Assembly: GCA_963854735.1 (NCBI GenBank)
Contig: OY978111.1
Location: forward strand, 48,001 to 99,873
Length of the DNA: 51,873 nucleotides
Origin: Marvania coccoides
Lineage: Eukaryota; Chlorophyta; Trebouxiophyceae; Chlorellales; Chlorellaceae
Direction of reading: 5' to 3'
Numbering within the stretch: position 1 is the stretch's first letter; each line of letters starts with the position of its first letter. The notes below the pieces were generated by a model. It worked only from the letters and a program-made list of their open reading frames with translations, searched no databases and was not told the origin of the DNA. The position numbers were made by a program, and so were the translations under genes. This document shows positions 1-9,145 of this stretch, piece after piece.

Positions 1-402
1 TTGCCCTTCTGCGAAGCGCAGCGAAGCTGACCAAAATCAGATGAAAATCTGATACACGGTCACTCTCAGCTAGTTTGGCTGATATGTGTCTCGAAACAAC
101 ACATTGACGGTCTTTGAACACAATCAAGCTACGCTTGCATTGCAAGCGTCACTATACTGCTATCTTTCTTTCGAAAGTGTGTACCGTTAGGAACTTAAAA
201 ATTTGTAGCAAAAATCTACAAGTCGAAAAACGCGAGTTTTGGTTCTATGAATTTCGTATAGTGTAGCACGAAAAAGGTTGGATCTCAAGAGTCAGACAAA
301 GTGTTTAAAAAATCGTCCTTTTCTTTGTACACACTCAACACAACAAAGTTAAAGAATCATACATATACTTTGGTTTTGAAACCAAAGTATATACAAAAAA
401 AT
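1..402. other. Intergenic spacer with dispersed repeats
   Basis: No gene is visible in this stretch. Bases 8-32 are a copy of the CTGCGAAGC-type palindromic repeat found all over the window. The rest is AT-rich, with small inverted repeats such as ATCAGAT/ATCTGAT near 37-53. The right end holds the hairpin after rpl12. The window starts inside the spacer, so the next gene to the left is unknown. Confidence 0.8.
363..392 (-). terminator. 3' stem-loop after rpl12
   Basis: Two 14-base arms, 363-376 and 379-392, are perfect reverse complements (core ACTTTGGTTT/AAACCAAAGT) around two central bases. The hairpin lies 10 bases past the rpl12 stop on the minus strand. Chloroplast mRNAs usually end in such inverted repeats, which act more in 3'-end processing and stability than in true termination. 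No strong U-run follows, so I read it as a 3' stability element at the end of the ribosomal operon. Confidence 0.7.
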
Positions 403-792
403 TTAAGCGATTTTCACTTTTGCACCAGCATCTTCAAGTTGTTGTTTCGCAATTTCAGCGTCTTCTTTTGAAACACCTTGTTGAATTGCTTTTGGTAATG
501 ATGTAATAGATTCTTTTGCTTCTTTTAAATCTAAAGAAGTTAAATTACGAATAATTTTTAAGACAGGCACACGTTTGTCACTTGGAACATCTTCTAAGAT
601 AACATCAAATGTTGTTTTTTCTTCAATAACTTCAGCTGGAGCGCTACCCATCGGCATTCCAACAAAAGCACCTGCTACAGGAGCTGAAGCGTCAACACCA
701 AACGTTTCTTCAATCTGAGCCACGAGTTCCGCTGCTTCTAATAATGTAATTGATTTTAATTTTTCAAGAATTTCGTTTGTCGTTGTAGACAT
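403..792 (-). CDS. rpl12: 50S ribosomal protein L7/L12 (bL12c)
   Basis: This is the ribosomal stalk protein that recruits and stimulates translational GTPases. The 129-residue product has the family layout: an N-terminal helical dimerisation region (about 1-45), a short Ala/Gly/Pro/Met hinge (about 46-58) and the conserved C-terminal domain starting at [10 protein letters not shown], with DLKEAKE and a Lys-rich end (AKVKIA). The start has a GGAGA Shine-Dalgarno-like element about 9 bases upstream. It is the last gene of the ribosomal operon, after rps9, and is followed by a strong hairpin. rpl12 is chloroplast-encoded in many green algae but nuclear in land plants, so it supports a chlorophyte origin. 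Confidence 0.97.
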   Translation of the reverse strand: MSTTTNEILEKLKSITLLEAAELVAQIEETFGVDASAPVAGAFVGMPMGSAPAEVIEEKTTFDVILEDVPSDKRVPVLKIIRNLTSLDLKEAKESITSLPKAIQQGVSKEDAEIAKQQLEDAGAKVKIA

Positions 793-819
793 AGTATTTT
801 CTCCGGTTTTCTAAAATGG

Positions 820-842
820 TCTGCGAAGCTGTGCTTCGCAGA
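820..842. repeat. Palindromic dispersed repeat, CTGCGAAGC family
   Basis: TCTGCGAAGC and GCTTCGCAGA form a perfect 10-bp stem around a 3-base loop (TGT). Close relatives lie near 8, 10808, 11471, 14374, 17497, 17797, 19951, 29291, 31669 and 47950. A second small palindrome (GACAGC/GCTGTC) follows at about 859-872. This copy sits between rps9 and rpl12. Confidence 0.85.
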
Positions 843-1000
843 AGAGCTACTCTCTATGACAGCAAAGCTGTCATTTATGGAATAAAATAAAAAGTTTGAG
901 GTAATTGCAGCGCATATCTATTGCACCGTGCATCAGATTAAAATAGGATGACAAAACGGCACAGCACAATACGACACACTAAAATTAATACAATAAAGTA

Positions 1001-1405
1001 TTAACGTTTTGAGAATTGAGAAGCTTTTCGAGCTTTTTTGAGACCATACTTGCGGCGCTCTTTAATCCGAGCATCTCGAGTTAAAAAACCACGTTTTTTA
1101 ACATGAGGGCGAAGATTTGGAAATACTTCAAGAAAAGCTTTGGAAAGTGCTAATCGTGTTGCTTGAGCTTGGGCACTCAAGCCACCTCCTTGAACAAAAA
1201 TCACGGCATCATATTGCGTTTCGGTTTTCACCAGATCATACGCACTTAAAATAGATTGCAAATAGGCTGGGTTTTGTTGAAAATAGGTTTCAGCAGGTTT
1301 TCCATTAACAGTAATTACTGTTCCTGAACCTTGAAGAAGTTGAACACGTGCAGATGCAGTCTTTCGTCCACCTGAATGAACTAAATGTGCTATAGATTGT
1401 GTCAT
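1001..1405 (-). CDS. rps9: 30S ribosomal protein S9 (uS9c)
   Basis: Small-subunit protein whose C-terminal tail reaches the P-site tRNA. The 134-residue product shows the S9 signature: GRKTASARV near the N-terminus, GGGLSAQAQA in the middle, and the basic ending with RDARIKERRKYGLKKARK, finishing in SKR. The SKR end is the conserved tail that contacts tRNA. An AAGGAGA element precedes the ATG by about 14 bases. It lies between rpoA and rpl12 on the same strand, the usual plastid order. Length and ends are normal. Confidence 0.97.
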   Translation of the reverse strand: MTQSIAHLVHSGGRKTASARVQLLQGSGTVITVNGKPAETYFQQNPAYLQSILSAYDLVKTETQYDAVIFVQGGGLSAQAQATRLALSKAFLEVFPNLRPHVKKRGFLTRDARIKERRKYGLKKARKASQFSKR

Positions 1406-1648
1406 TTTATTTTTACTGTCTCCTTATAAATACAGTATGAATTTTTTCGGATGAAAAAGTGTAGCGTTGCAAAGTGAAACGGTTTTTGCGTAGAATTGCG
1501 GAGAAAATCTCCATATTAGCCACACGATATGGTACGACACAATACATGCTGTGCATGATTGCAGTCAAACACCACCGATGCACCCGCTCCCTGTTTGTTC
1601 TAACCCTTATAATTTTAAAAAAGGTTCCTCTTAGAGGCGGGAATATTT

Positions 1649-2725
1649 TTACTCAGAAACTTTTTTATGTAACAAAGTAAACTCATAAAAAAGCCGAGTT
1701 AATTTCTCTAATGAAAAATCTAAGGCTTCCTTTGGGGTAATACTTCCATCCGTTCTAATTTCAAAAGAAATATACTCTTTCCCTGGTTGGTTTGGTAGTT
1801 CAAAAATACCGAAATTCACTTGTTTTACAGGTTTTGGAATAGGGTCGAGTTTGATAGGTTTTGCTTTTTGCTGATCATTCTCAATGAAAGATAAGCCCAA
1901 CCTTGAGTTTTCAAGTTTTGTCAAAAAGCAAGGATCTACGAATTCTATTTTGATATCGAGTTTGAGTTCTCCCGTTGCACTAAGTGTTGCAAGATAATGG
2001 GATGGATCTACAACTGCGAGAGGCTTTGGAAAATGAATCATTCCGGCCGTCACGACCCGAGGGCCTCGGATATTAAGAGAAGCTGTAAAGTGAGTAGGAG
2101 AAGCTCTCTTTTCATCGATTGAAAAAAAAATTTGCTGGGCTTCCCCAAGAAATATATTAGAAACAAGCACCGTTCGTTTTAAATTTAAGAGGAGATTTAA
2201 AACATTTTCATGCATTCCTGGTAAAGAAGAAAATTCATGAATTGTTTGAGAATTATTTTCAACTTTTGTGAAGTCTTCACTTTTTTGTAATTTTCTAGAT
2301 AAACTTTGCCGAGGATTTAACGAGTCTTCTTGTAAAGAAGAACTCGATGTGTCGCTTCGTGACGCAAAGCGATCTCGATCTATTCGGGATTGCTCGGTAC
2401 TCAGCTGTTGTTCAGAAGGATCACTGACATTCTTTGGTGAAATAACTTTATCAGAGAGCATTTCTTCCAAAGCCACCCCGGCTTTGGGAGAAATGATTTC
2501 CCCACCTTCAATCTGAACACTCGTAATCACAAACGCAGGAATTTCTGCAAGCAGCGTTCGTCGTAAAGCATTAGCAATAGTTAAAGCTTGGCCACTCACG
2601 AAAGTTCCTAATTGAAAATGACCATAAAGAGTACTTTTTTCTTCAATTCGTGATTCGATATGTGAAACAAACTTAGTTGAATTTGAAAACTTTTCAAAGC
2701 CTGACTTCATGGATTTGTGCATCAT
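1649..2725 (-). CDS. rpoA: Plastid RNA polymerase alpha subunit, no C-terminal domain
   Basis: Alpha subunit of the bacterial-type plastid RNA polymerase (PEP), whose N-terminal domain dimerises and scaffolds beta and beta'. The alpha N-terminal domain is clear: LGTFVSGQALTIANALRRTL near the start, RGPRVVTAGMI in the middle and GSITPKEALDFSLEKLTRLF near the end. The 358-residue protein stops about ten residues after that helix, so the helix-hairpin-helix C-terminal domain seen in bacteria and land plants is absent. A hydrophilic Ser-rich insertion of about 70 residues (roughly 100-170) is unlike the rest, and part of it is encoded by a dispersed repeat (about 2349-2371). Start choice is uncertain: M1, M2 and M6 are all possible. 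Confidence 0.95.
   Translation of the reverse strand: MMHKSMKSGFEKFSNSTKFVSHIESRIEEKSTLYGHFQLGTFVSGQALTIANALRRTLLAEIPAFVITSVQIEGGEIISPKAGVALEEMLSDKVISPKNVSDPSEQQLSTEQSRIDRDRFASRSDTSSSSLQEDSLNPRQSLSRKLQKSEDFTKVENNSQTIHEFSSLPGMHENVLNLLLNLKRTVLVSNIFLGEAQQIFFSIDEKRASPTHFTASLNIRGPRVVTAGMIHFPKPLAVVDPSHYLATLSATGELKLDIKIEFVDPCFLTKLENSRLGLSFIENDQQKAKPIKLDPIPKPVKQVNFGIFELPNQPGKEYISFEIRTDGSITPKEALDFSLEKLTRLFYEFTLLHKKVSE
2349..2371. repeat. Dispersed-repeat module inside rpoA
   Basis: Plus-strand bases GTGTCGCTTCGTGACGC followed by AAAGCGA can fold (TCGCTT/AAGCGA). They match the modules seen in spacers, such as the TGTGTCGCTTTATAATCC element near 8527. The reading frame passes through them and they encode an Arg/Asp/Ser-rich piece of the rpoA insertion. 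Confidence 0.6.
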
Positions 2726-2741
2726 AAAACTTTAATGTACG

Positions 2742-3134
2742 TTAAATTCGGCGTTTTTTCGGAGGTCTACATCCATTATGCGGGATTGGTGTAATATCAC
2801 GAATCACAGTAATAAGTAATCCAGCATCGCGAAGACCACGAAGTGCTGCTTCTCGACCGGATCCAGCACCTTTCACACGTACAGCAATTTCTTTCATCCC
2901 TTGGCTGACACACGTTTGTGCTGCTGATTCAGCAGCTTGTTTTGCCGCTAATGGTGTTTTTTTTCGAGCTCCTTTAAATCCACATGCGCCTGCAGAAGAC
3001 CAAGCTAAAACGCTTCCATCGATATTGCTAATTGTCACAATTGTATTATTAAACGTCGAGTGGATGTGTGCGACGCCTCGGCCTACTTTAAGTTTAAATT
3101 TTTTCTTAGTCGTTTTTTCGATTTTTTTTGCCAT
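2742..3134 (-). CDS. rps11: 30S ribosomal protein S11 (uS11c)
   Basis: Small-subunit platform protein. The 130-residue product carries the S11 hallmarks: [16 protein letters not shown] near the N-terminus, the [25 protein letters not shown] block, and the C-terminal [18 protein letters not shown]. The N-terminus is Lys-rich ([13 protein letters not shown]), as in other plastid versions. It lies directly upstream of rpoA with a 16-base gap and downstream of rpl36, the standard alpha-operon order, so it is almost certainly co-transcribed. Length is normal. Confidence 0.98.
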   Translation of the reverse strand: MAKKIEKTTKKKFKLKVGRGVAHIHSTFNNTIVTISNIDGSVLAWSSAGACGFKGARKKTPLAAKQAAESAAQTCVSQGMKEIAVRVKGAGSGREAALRGLRDAGLLITVIRDITPIPHNGCRPPKKRRI

Positions 3135-3140
3135 GAAGGT

Positions 3141-3254
3141 TTATCCTTGACGTTGTTTATGTTTTGGGTTTGAACAAATCACTCGTAACGTGCCTTTCCG
3201 GCGAATTAATCGGCATTTGTCACACATTTTTTTTACTGATGGACGGACTTTCAT
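3141..3254 (-). CDS. rpl36: 50S ribosomal protein L36 (bL36c)
   Basis: Tiny 37-residue large-subunit protein. The reverse strand reads [20 protein letters not shown] and ends with a Gln/Arg-rich tail. The zinc-binding set is complete: Cys11, Cys14, Cys27 and His32. It sits between infA and rps11 with short gaps, as in most plastid genomes. ATG and stop are both unambiguous. Confidence 0.98.
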   Translation of the reverse strand: MKVRPSVKKMCDKCRLIRRKGTLRVICSNPKHKQRQG

Positions 3255-3277
3255 AAAATAAAGTGGGTTCCTCGTTA

Positions 3278-3520
3278 TTATATTTTATCTTTGGAAGCAC
3301 GAAGTCGATAGGTAATACGCCCACGGCTTAAATCATAGGGACTTAATTCCACAGCAACTCGATCACCTAAAAGGATACGAATATAGTTGCGTCGGATTTT
3401 TCCCGAGACATGAGCAAGGACTAAAAATCCATTTTCGAGTTTGACCCGAAACATGCCGTTTGACAAACATTGCGTGACGACGCCTTCCATTTCAATTAAA
3501 TCAAGATTTTTTTGGGTCAA
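3278..3520 (-). CDS. infA: Translation initiation factor IF-1
   Basis: IF-1 binds the ribosomal A site during initiation. The 80-residue product is one OB-fold: [23 protein letters not shown], then [19 protein letters not shown], ending with [10 protein letters not shown]. These match the conserved IF-1 strands and the RNA-binding loop, and no position looks degraded. infA is often lost from chloroplast genomes, so an intact copy between rps8 and rpl36 is an ancestral trait. Confidence 0.97.
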   Translation of the reverse strand: MTQKNLDLIEMEGVVTQCLSNGMFRVKLENGFLVLAHVSGKIRRNYIRILLGDRVAVELSPYDLSRGRITYRLRASKDKI

Positions 3521-3649
3521 AGGCCTCCTTCAATTTTTGTTCAAAAGTTTACTCGGGTTTGTTATGTACTTTTTTTCATATGCGATTGAAAATCACGATG
3601 CTCCACAATTGGCGATCTTTGCCCCCAACTATGCACAACATGAATTACT

Positions 3650-4072
3650 TTACCAAATAGAACAAAGCAATTCGCCGCCAAGATTTGCTCCTCTAGCTTG
3701 ACGATCCGTCATTAATCCTTTTGATGTGGAGAGAATAATAATTCCCATTCCACCAAGGATTTGAGGAATGTCTTTGGCATTGGTATATACCCGTAAACCG
3801 GGTTTACTAATTCTTTTCAAATTTGTAATACAAGGTTTTCCTAGTCCACCTCCAAGTCCTTTTTGAGAGGAAGTTTGGACGTATTTTAACGAGAGAATTA
3901 ATTCTCTTTCGTTTGTTTCTGACTGTTCAAATTTGTCGAGAAACCCTTCATTCTGTAATATTTCACACATATTGACATGAAGGCGAGTTTTGGGGATTGC
4001 CACGCTCGTTTTATATGCCAAGTTGGCATTTCGAATACGTGTCAGCATATCACTAATTGTATCATTGACCAT
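3650..4072 (-). CDS. rps8: 30S ribosomal protein S8 (uS8c)
   Basis: Primary 16S rRNA-binding protein of the small subunit. The 140-residue product begins MVNDTISDMLTRIRNANLAY, the usual N-terminal motif, and ends with the conserved STSKGLMTDRQARGANLGGE block and a terminal LLCSIW. The Gly-rich linker (SSQKGLGGGLGKPCI) around residues 68-82 is slightly longer than I would expect. Order rpl5-rps8-infA is standard for the spc operon. Confidence 0.97.
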   Translation of the reverse strand: MVNDTISDMLTRIRNANLAYKTSVAIPKTRLHVNMCEILQNEGFLDKFEQSETNERELILSLKYVQTSSQKGLGGGLGKPCITNLKRISKPGLRVYTNAKDIPQILGGMGIIILSTSKGLMTDRQARGANLGGELLCSIW

Positions 4073-4117
4073 AATTTCTAAGATGTTTCGAGACTAGTAA
4101 GAGAGATCGGAATTCGT

Positions 4118-4660
4118 TTACGAAGTAAACGGCATCCCAAAAGATTTCAGTAAGGCTTTTGCTTCTTCATCTGTGTCTGCCGTGGTAATAATAGATATAT
4201 CCATCCCTCGGATTTGATCGATTTTATCGTAATCAATTTCAGGGAACATGAGTTGTTCTTCAAGCCCTAAACTATAATTTCCATGGCCATCAAAACTTTT
4301 GGCATTCATACCTTGGAAATCGCGAATTCGGGGTAATGCGAGATTGATTAAACGATCTAAAAAAGCATACATTCGCTCGCCGCGTAATGTCACAACCACT
4401 CCAACAGGCATTTTTTGACGTAACTTAAACCCAGCAATGGCTTTTTTCGCTCGTGTCAACACACCTTGTTGGCCTGTAATTGTGCTTAATTCTTTTGAGC
4501 AAGATTCTAAAAGTTTAGCATTTTGCGATGCATCACCAATTCCTCGATTAATTACAATTTTTTTTAATGTTGGTACTTGGTGTGTATTTTTATATTGAAA
4601 TTGTTCCGTTAATTGTGAAACAATTTTTGTCTGATAAAACTGTTGTAATCGTTGCACCAT
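4118..4660 (-). CDS. rpl5: 50S ribosomal protein L5 (uL5c)
   Basis: Central-protuberance protein that binds 5S rRNA. From the ATG at 4660 the product is 180 residues, the family's normal size: [17 protein letters not shown], then the conserved [58 protein letters not shown] and [17 protein letters not shown]. The frame stays open to an upstream ATG at 4750, which would add 30 unconserved residues, so I prefer the internal start. The gene follows rpl14 after a repeat-bearing spacer. Confidence 0.95.
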   Translation of the reverse strand: MVQRLQQFYQTKIVSQLTEQFQYKNTHQVPTLKKIVINRGIGDASQNAKLLESCSKELSTITGQQGVLTRAKKAIAGFKLRQKMPVGVVVTLRGERMYAFLDRLINLALPRIRDFQGMNAKSFDGHGNYSLGLEEQLMFPEIDYDKIDQIRGMDISIITTADTDEEAKALLKSFGMPFTS

Positions 4661-4803
4661 ATATAGATTTTTTTTATTTTTTGCAAGAAACCTCAGAAAT
4701 GTCGAGTTTCTCGATATTTTTTCAATGAGCAGTTCCCTAGTACTTGACAACTTTCGAATTCTTTTTAAAAATCACTTCATCAGGTTTTCTGATGTGTCGT
4801 GCC

Positions 4804-4824
4804 TAAAATTGTAAAACAATTTTA
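4804..4824. repeat. Small hairpin in rpl14-rpl5 spacer
   Basis: TAAAATTG (4804-4811) and CAATTTTA (4817-4824) form a perfect 8-bp stem around TAAAA, followed by ATGATGCATC. Similar TAAAAT/ATTTTA elements flanked by GATGCAT occur near 11520, 13711, 17087 and 28600, so this belongs to a recurrent repeat family. Confidence 0.6.
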
Positions 4825-4884
4825 TGATGCATCAAAAGTTCTATAGATGGTCAAGCGACGCAACACCTGCATGCTTTTTGAAAA

Positions 4885-5253
4885 TTATAAAACTTCAGGT
4901 GCTAATGAAATAATTTTTGTAAAATTGCCATCACGAAGTTCACGAGCTACTGGACCAAAAACCCGAGTTCCACGTGGATTATTATCCTTATTGATAATTA
5001 CAGCAGCGTTTTCATCAAATCGAATACTTGTTCCGTTTGGACGTCTTACATTTTTTCGAGTTCGAACAATAACCGCTCGCACAATATCCGATTTTTTAAT
5101 AGGCATATTCGGATTGGCGTCTTTAACAACAGCAATAATAATATCACCAACGCTTGCTGCTCGTAGTTTTCCACCACCAAGAACTCGAATACACATGACT
5201 TCGCGAGCACCAGTATTATCGGCAACACGAAGATACGTTTGTGGTTGAATCAT
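4885..5253 (-). CDS. rpl14: 50S ribosomal protein L14 (uL14c)
   Basis: Large-subunit protein at the subunit interface. From the ATG at 5253 the product has 122 residues, exactly the family size, and starts [20 protein letters not shown]. Other signatures are [35 protein letters not shown] and the ending [19 protein letters not shown]. An upstream in-frame ATG at 5286 would add 11 residues absent from homologues, so it is not used here. The neighbours are rpl16 upstream and rpl5 downstream. Confidence 0.97.
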   Translation of the reverse strand: MIQPQTYLRVADNTGAREVMCIRVLGGGKLRAASVGDIIIAVVKDANPNMPIKKSDIVRAVIVRTRKNVRRPNGTSIRFDENAAVIINKDNNPRGTRVFGPVARELRDGNFTKIISLAPEVL

Positions 5254-5424
5254 AAAAAGTTTTCTCGTAATTATTTTTATAAGCACTAAACGTGCTCAAG
5301 GCAATCACAGATTGCTTGCGACTTTGCCACCAAAGCATTGGAAATGCCTGCAGAGCAAAGCTTTCCAAAGCGTGAAAAACGCTGGCACACCGACGGTGCC
5401 CAAGAGTGTCGCCCAAAGAGAAGT

Positions 5425-5832
5425 CTAAGAACGAACAAGAATATTTGTTTTCACAGGAAGTTTTGAAGCAGCTAATTGTAATGCAACACGAGCCACACTT
5501 TCAGGAACTCCTTTTAATTCATACAAAACTTTTCCAGGTTTCACAACTGAAACCCAATATTCTGGAGCGCCTTTCCCAGAACCCATTCGTGTTTCTGCGG
5601 GACGCATGGTTACCGGTTTATCCGGAAATAAACGAATCCAGATTTTACCCCCTCGTTTAACTTGACGAGTCATTGCTCGGCGAGCGGCTTCAATTTGGCG
5701 TGAGGTAATCCACGAAGCTTCAAGGGTTTGCAATCCAAAATCACCAAATACCAGTGTATTTCCACGTATTGCTTTGCCTCTCATGTGGCCACGATGATGT
5801 TTGCGATATTTTGTTCTTTTTGGACTTAACAT
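5425..5832 (-). CDS. rpl16: 50S ribosomal protein L16 (uL16c)
   Basis: Large-subunit protein near the A site. The 135-residue product begins [19 protein letters not shown], the near-invariant L16 start, and continues with [30 protein letters not shown] and [19 protein letters not shown]. It has no intron, unlike many land-plant copies, where the first exon is only a few codons. It follows rps3 after a 232-base repeat-bearing spacer. Confidence 0.98.
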   Translation of the reverse strand: MLSPKRTKYRKHHRGHMRGKAIRGNTLVFGDFGLQTLEASWITSRQIEAARRAMTRQVKRGGKIWIRLFPDKPVTMRPAETRMGSGKGAPEYWVSVVKPGKVLYELKGVPESVARVALQLAASKLPVKTNILVRS

Positions 5833-6064
5833 AATTTTTTTGAACGTAGATTTTTACATTTTATCAGGGCAATTACAGATTGCCTGCCTGCTTCAAGTAT
5901 TTTGCGTAGTTTTGTAAAGTAAAATTTTTGTGTTGTTTGACAAAAACGACGCAATACATTAGCTAGACAAATCTTTTATTTGCATGAAGATCCTTGCTTG
6001 CTTCGCAGAATGCGGCAGCTTTGCTGCACATGAAACAGAAGGTGCATGAAAAATGCTTTTTTTT

Positions 6065-6775
6065 CTAACTTACCGTTTTTGTGGCAGGTTTAAGAGTTTG
6101 TAACGGTGTTAATTTTTCACCAGTAAATACCCAAATTTTAACACCAAGTAACCCGTAAATTGTTTTTGCTGAACGAGAAGCATAGTCAATCTGAGCTCGT
6201 AAAGTTTGTAAAGGCACTGGGCCCTCACGTACATCCTCTGAACGAGCAATGTCGGCTCCATTTAATCGGCCTGAAATTTGCACCTTGATACCTTTAACCC
6301 CAGTTCCCGGGCGTAAAGCGCGTTGAACAAGTTGTCGCATAGCACGTCGATATGGTTTTCTTTGTTCTAAATCTTCCACCAGTCTTTCGGCTAAAATGCT
6401 TGCGTACATTTCAGGTTGACTAATAGGTTTTACATACAGATCGATTTGGATTTTTCCAGAAGATGGAAAATGACGTTTTCGATAAAATTCGTCTAGTTTT
6501 TTTACTAACGTTGTGCGAAGTTCGTCAAGACGACCAACAAAGATAGCTGGACGAGCGGCATAAATTTCAATTTTTAAAGCTGATGATCCTAAATCTCGTC
6601 GATGAATTTCAATACTTGTAATTCCTGCATCTTTATATTGTTTAGAGATGAGGTCACGTAAAAAACTTGCATCTTGAACCCAAATAGCAGAAACACGTGG
6701 TTTTGTACACCAAAAACTTTGATGATTTTGAGTAATGCCAAGGCGAAAGCCTAAAGGATGTACTTTTTGTCCCAT
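6065..6775 (-). CDS. rps3: 30S ribosomal protein S3 (uS3c)
   Basis: Small-subunit protein at the mRNA entry site. The 236-residue product starts MGQKVHPLGFRLGITQNHQS, shows the KH-domain part (IEIYAARPAIFVGR) and the C-terminal domain with RRAMRQLVQRALRPGTGVKG, KVQISGRLNGADIARSE and GLLGVKIWVFTGE. This is close to the ordinary bacterial size, without the very large insertions seen in Chlamydomonas rps3. The gap to rps19 is only 15 bases. rpl22, which lies between rps19 and rps3 in many plastids, is absent, as in other chlorophytes. Confidence 0.98.
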   Translation of the reverse strand: MGQKVHPLGFRLGITQNHQSFWCTKPRVSAIWVQDASFLRDLISKQYKDAGITSIEIHRRDLGSSALKIEIYAARPAIFVGRLDELRTTLVKKLDEFYRKRHFPSSGKIQIDLYVKPISQPEMYASILAERLVEDLEQRKPYRRAMRQLVQRALRPGTGVKGIKVQISGRLNGADIARSEDVREGPVPLQTLRAQIDYASRSAKTIYGLLGVKIWVFTGEKLTPLQTLKPATKTVS

Positions 6776-6790
6776 AATAAATAGAATGAA

Positions 6791-7069
6791 TTATCGTTTT
6801 GATCTTTTGTCCTTTTTGACATGCCCTCGAAATGTTCGAGTTGGTGCAAATTCACCAAGTTTATGACCGACCATTTGGTCTGTAATAAATACAGGAATAT
6901 GTTCACGACCGTTATGAACAGCAATCGTATGGCCAATCATCACCGGAACAATCGTTGAAGAGCGTGACCATGTTTTAATAACTTTTTTGTCGCCTTGAAT
7001 GTTTAATCGTTCTACTTTTGTAAGTAGATGATCTGCTACAAATGGCGCTTTTTTTAATGATCTTCCCAT
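6791..7069 (-). CDS. rps19: 30S ribosomal protein S19 (uS19c)
   Basis: Head protein of the small subunit. The 92-residue product begins [16 protein letters not shown] and contains the diagnostic [20 protein letters not shown] and [16 protein letters not shown] blocks, with a Lys/Arg-rich tail. Size is normal. It lies between rpl2 (upstream) and rps3 (downstream, 15-base gap), the S10-operon order. Confidence 0.98.
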   Translation of the reverse strand: MGRSLKKAPFVADHLLTKVERLNIQGDKKVIKTWSRSSTIVPVMIGHTIAVHNGREHIPVFITDQMVGHKLGEFAPTRTFRGHVKKDKRSKR

Positions 7070-7363
7070 AGCATTTAATGTATTTGAATTTGTTGTGCCT
7101 CTCCGCGACGCCCCAGTGCGTAGCGGTCCAAAATAAAACTTTGTATCAGCTACACAATACTAGCAGACCAACTCAAGCTTTGGCGGGTTCCCGCATGCGT
7201 CAGCGTAGCTGATCTTGGTGGTAAAACCGCAAGCACTCGTAAACCTTCTTTCGAGCTTTATGCGCCAGTAAAACTGGCCTTGTGTGCCGTTGTATCATCG
7301 GATTTTAATCTGATGTGCCACGAAGTGGCGCAAAAGCGCAGACGAGCATCCACATAGTCTCAG
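7070..7363. repeat. Repeat-packed spacer between rpl2 and rps19
   Basis: No gene is seen. The spacer holds several dispersed modules in a row: an AAACTTTGTATCAGCTACAC element (about 7137-7156), a GGCGGGTTCCCGCATGCGTC element (about 7172), a GCGCCAGTAAAACTGGC hairpin (about 7262), an ATCGGATTTTAATCTGAT hairpin (about 7296) and a GTGCCACGAAGTGGCGCAAA element (about 7314). This is a large interruption inside an operon that is usually compact. Confidence 0.75.
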
Positions 7364-8191
7364 TTATTTTCGTTTTTGGAGAATAAGGTCTTTACTCCAT
7401 TTTTTACGTTTTCGGGTTTTCGAACCTAATGCAGGTTTCCCCCAAGGACTAACGGGTCTTGAACGACCAATGGGTGCGCGCCCTTCTCCACCACCATGCG
7501 GGTGATCCACAGGGTTCATAGCAGAGCCTCGAACATGAGGTCGACGTCCTAACCAACGTTTTCGACCAGCTTTTCCGAGTGTCACATTAATAGCATCTGC
7601 ATTTCCAACACGTCCAATGGTTGCCCAACAATTTTGGGAAATAAAGCGAACTTCGCCCGAAGGTAAGCGTAATGTTACCCATTTTCCTTCTTTAGCAACA
7701 ATTTGTGCAACCGTTCCAGCAGCGCGAACTAATTGTCCACCACCGCCAGGCTGAAGTTCAACATTATGGACTTCTGTACCTAATGGAATTTTTGCTAATG
7801 GAAGTGCATTGCCTAAACTAATTAAGGCATTGGGAGACGCGAGTACTTGGTCGCCAACAGAAAGACCGACTGGATGTAAAATATATCGTTTCTCACCATC
7901 CGGATAATGAAGTAAGGCTATTCTAGCATTTCGATTTGGATCGTATTCAATACGTATCACTTTTGCTTCAAGTCCGAGTTTTGTTCTACCAAAATCAATG
8001 TCTCGATAGAGTCTCTTATGTCCACCACCACGATGTCGAGTTGTAATAACGCCTCGATTATTGCGACCAGTTGAACGAGACCAAGATGACGTTAAAGTTT
8101 TTTCTGGTTTATGTGTTGAAATTCCAGAAAAATCGAGCACTGACCCATGACGTGTTCCCGGTGTGGCCGCTTTAAAAAATCTAATAGCCAT
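7364..8191 (-). CDS. rpl2: 50S ribosomal protein L2 (uL2c)
   Basis: Core large-subunit protein needed for peptidyl-transferase centre assembly. The 275-residue product begins [20 protein letters not shown] and shows [38 protein letters not shown] and the highly conserved [20 protein letters not shown] segment. In that segment the His corresponding to bacterial His229 is present. It has no intron. It follows rpl23 with a 15-base gap on the same strand, and an rpl23-rpl2 transcript is expected. Confidence 0.98.
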   Translation of the reverse strand: MAIRFFKAATPGTRHGSVLDFSGISTHKPEKTLTSSWSRSTGRNNRGVITTRHRGGGHKRLYRDIDFGRTKLGLEAKVIRIEYDPNRNARIALLHYPDGEKRYILHPVGLSVGDQVLASPNALISLGNALPLAKIPLGTEVHNVELQPGGGGQLVRAAGTVAQIVAKEGKWVTLRLPSGEVRFISQNCWATIGRVGNADAINVTLGKAGRKRWLGRRPHVRGSAMNPVDHPHGGGEGRAPIGRSRPVSPWGKPALGSKTRKRKKWSKDLILQKRK

Positions 8192-8206
8192 AAATAGAGT
8201 TGAATT

Positions 8207-8467
8207 TTATTTTAATAAACTGTCACTAGAATCCACTGCGATAATTGCTCGTTTAAAACTTGGTGATGATCCAAGTCGTTTGAGTTTTCTCGGTGGTCTA
8301 TGTGTATTCACTGCCAATACTTTGACCTTAAAAAACTCTTCAATAAGTTTTTTTATTTGAGGTTTTGTAAGACGTACATCGACATCAAACGAAAATTGAT
8401 TAGTTTCAATCAGTCGTGTCGCTTTTTCCGTACGAATTACGGGATATTTGACTAAGTCTAACATCAT
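8207..8467 (-). CDS. rpl23: 50S ribosomal protein L23 (uL23c)
   Basis: Large-subunit protein at the polypeptide exit tunnel, a docking site for targeting factors. The 86-residue product contains the L23 pattern: [58 protein letters not shown] and the terminal [10 protein letters not shown]1 and M2 are adjacent, so the exact start could be either. It is the first gene of the long ribosomal operon on the minus strand, behind a 680-base repeat-rich spacer. Confidence 0.95.
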   Translation of the reverse strand: MMLDLVKYPVIRTEKATRLIETNQFSFDVDVRLTKPQIKKLIEEFFKVKVLAVNTHRPPRKLKRLGSSPSFKRAIIAVDSSDSLLK

Positions 8468-9145
8468 AAAATAGGTTTTTTCTTCGCTTGTTTAAAACTT
8501 TCGCTTATTTAGCTTTGACAAGCTGATGTGTCGCTTTATAATCCAATTTTTATTGGATGTGATGTGCCACGAAGTGGCGCAAAGACACAATAGGCAAGCC
8601 CTTCTTCCTAGAAAATTTTTAATTTTGCTGCAAGAAGTTTGCTTTTTCGAAAAGGTCTTGTAGAAAGTACTACAAGACTAAATCTACGGAAAGTTTTCAT
8701 TCTAAATGAATGAGATTTTTTGAATTCTAGAGTACAGTAAATCATAAAATAAAAGAACCGAATAGTACGTAATTAATATTAACAGTTTAAACAACTCAAT
8801 TAAAATGAAAGTTCCCTGAAAAACTTTTATTTAAAATAATAATAGGTAGATATCAACCACCACAAGCCGTCTAACGCTTGTTGGCTCGTGCATTAGATTT
8901 TCATCATATCCGATGGTAAAGCGATGTAACACATGCTTTGCATGGCCAACTTTATTTTTATTGGCGCATGCGGGGAACCCGTCAAGGCAATCAGAGATTG
9001 CTTGTGATGAAACCGCCAAGGTTGCGGTCTTTGACCGCCAACGAATTCGTTCGAATACATGTGTTGGCTTTTTGACAGTGAAAGGAGCTCGGCGGCTTTG
9101 CGATACAGTAAATGAGCCAAGCTGCTTTTCGCAAAAAAAGGAAAA
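8468..9145. repeat. Intergenic repeat mosaic between cemA and rpl23
   Basis: No conserved gene is found in these 678 bases. The left half holds a TGTGTCGCTTTATAATCC element with an inner ATCCAAT/ATTGGAT hairpin and a GTGCCACGAAGTGGCGCAAA module (about 8527-8592). The middle (8640-8860) is plain AT-rich DNA. The right half joins several modules: CATATCCGATGGTAAAGCG, CGCATGCGGGGAACCCG, GGCAATCAGAGATTGC and GCGGTCTTTGACCGC (about 8905-9050). Short open frames here read through repeats and look like shadows. The rpl23 operon promoter probably lies here but is not obvious. Confidence 0.7.

Noticed and set aside
1474..1680. Plus-strand open frame of 68 codons between rps9 and rpoA
   Set aside because: No recognisable family; it begins in repeat-like DNA and its end overlaps the rpoA 3' end on the other strand.
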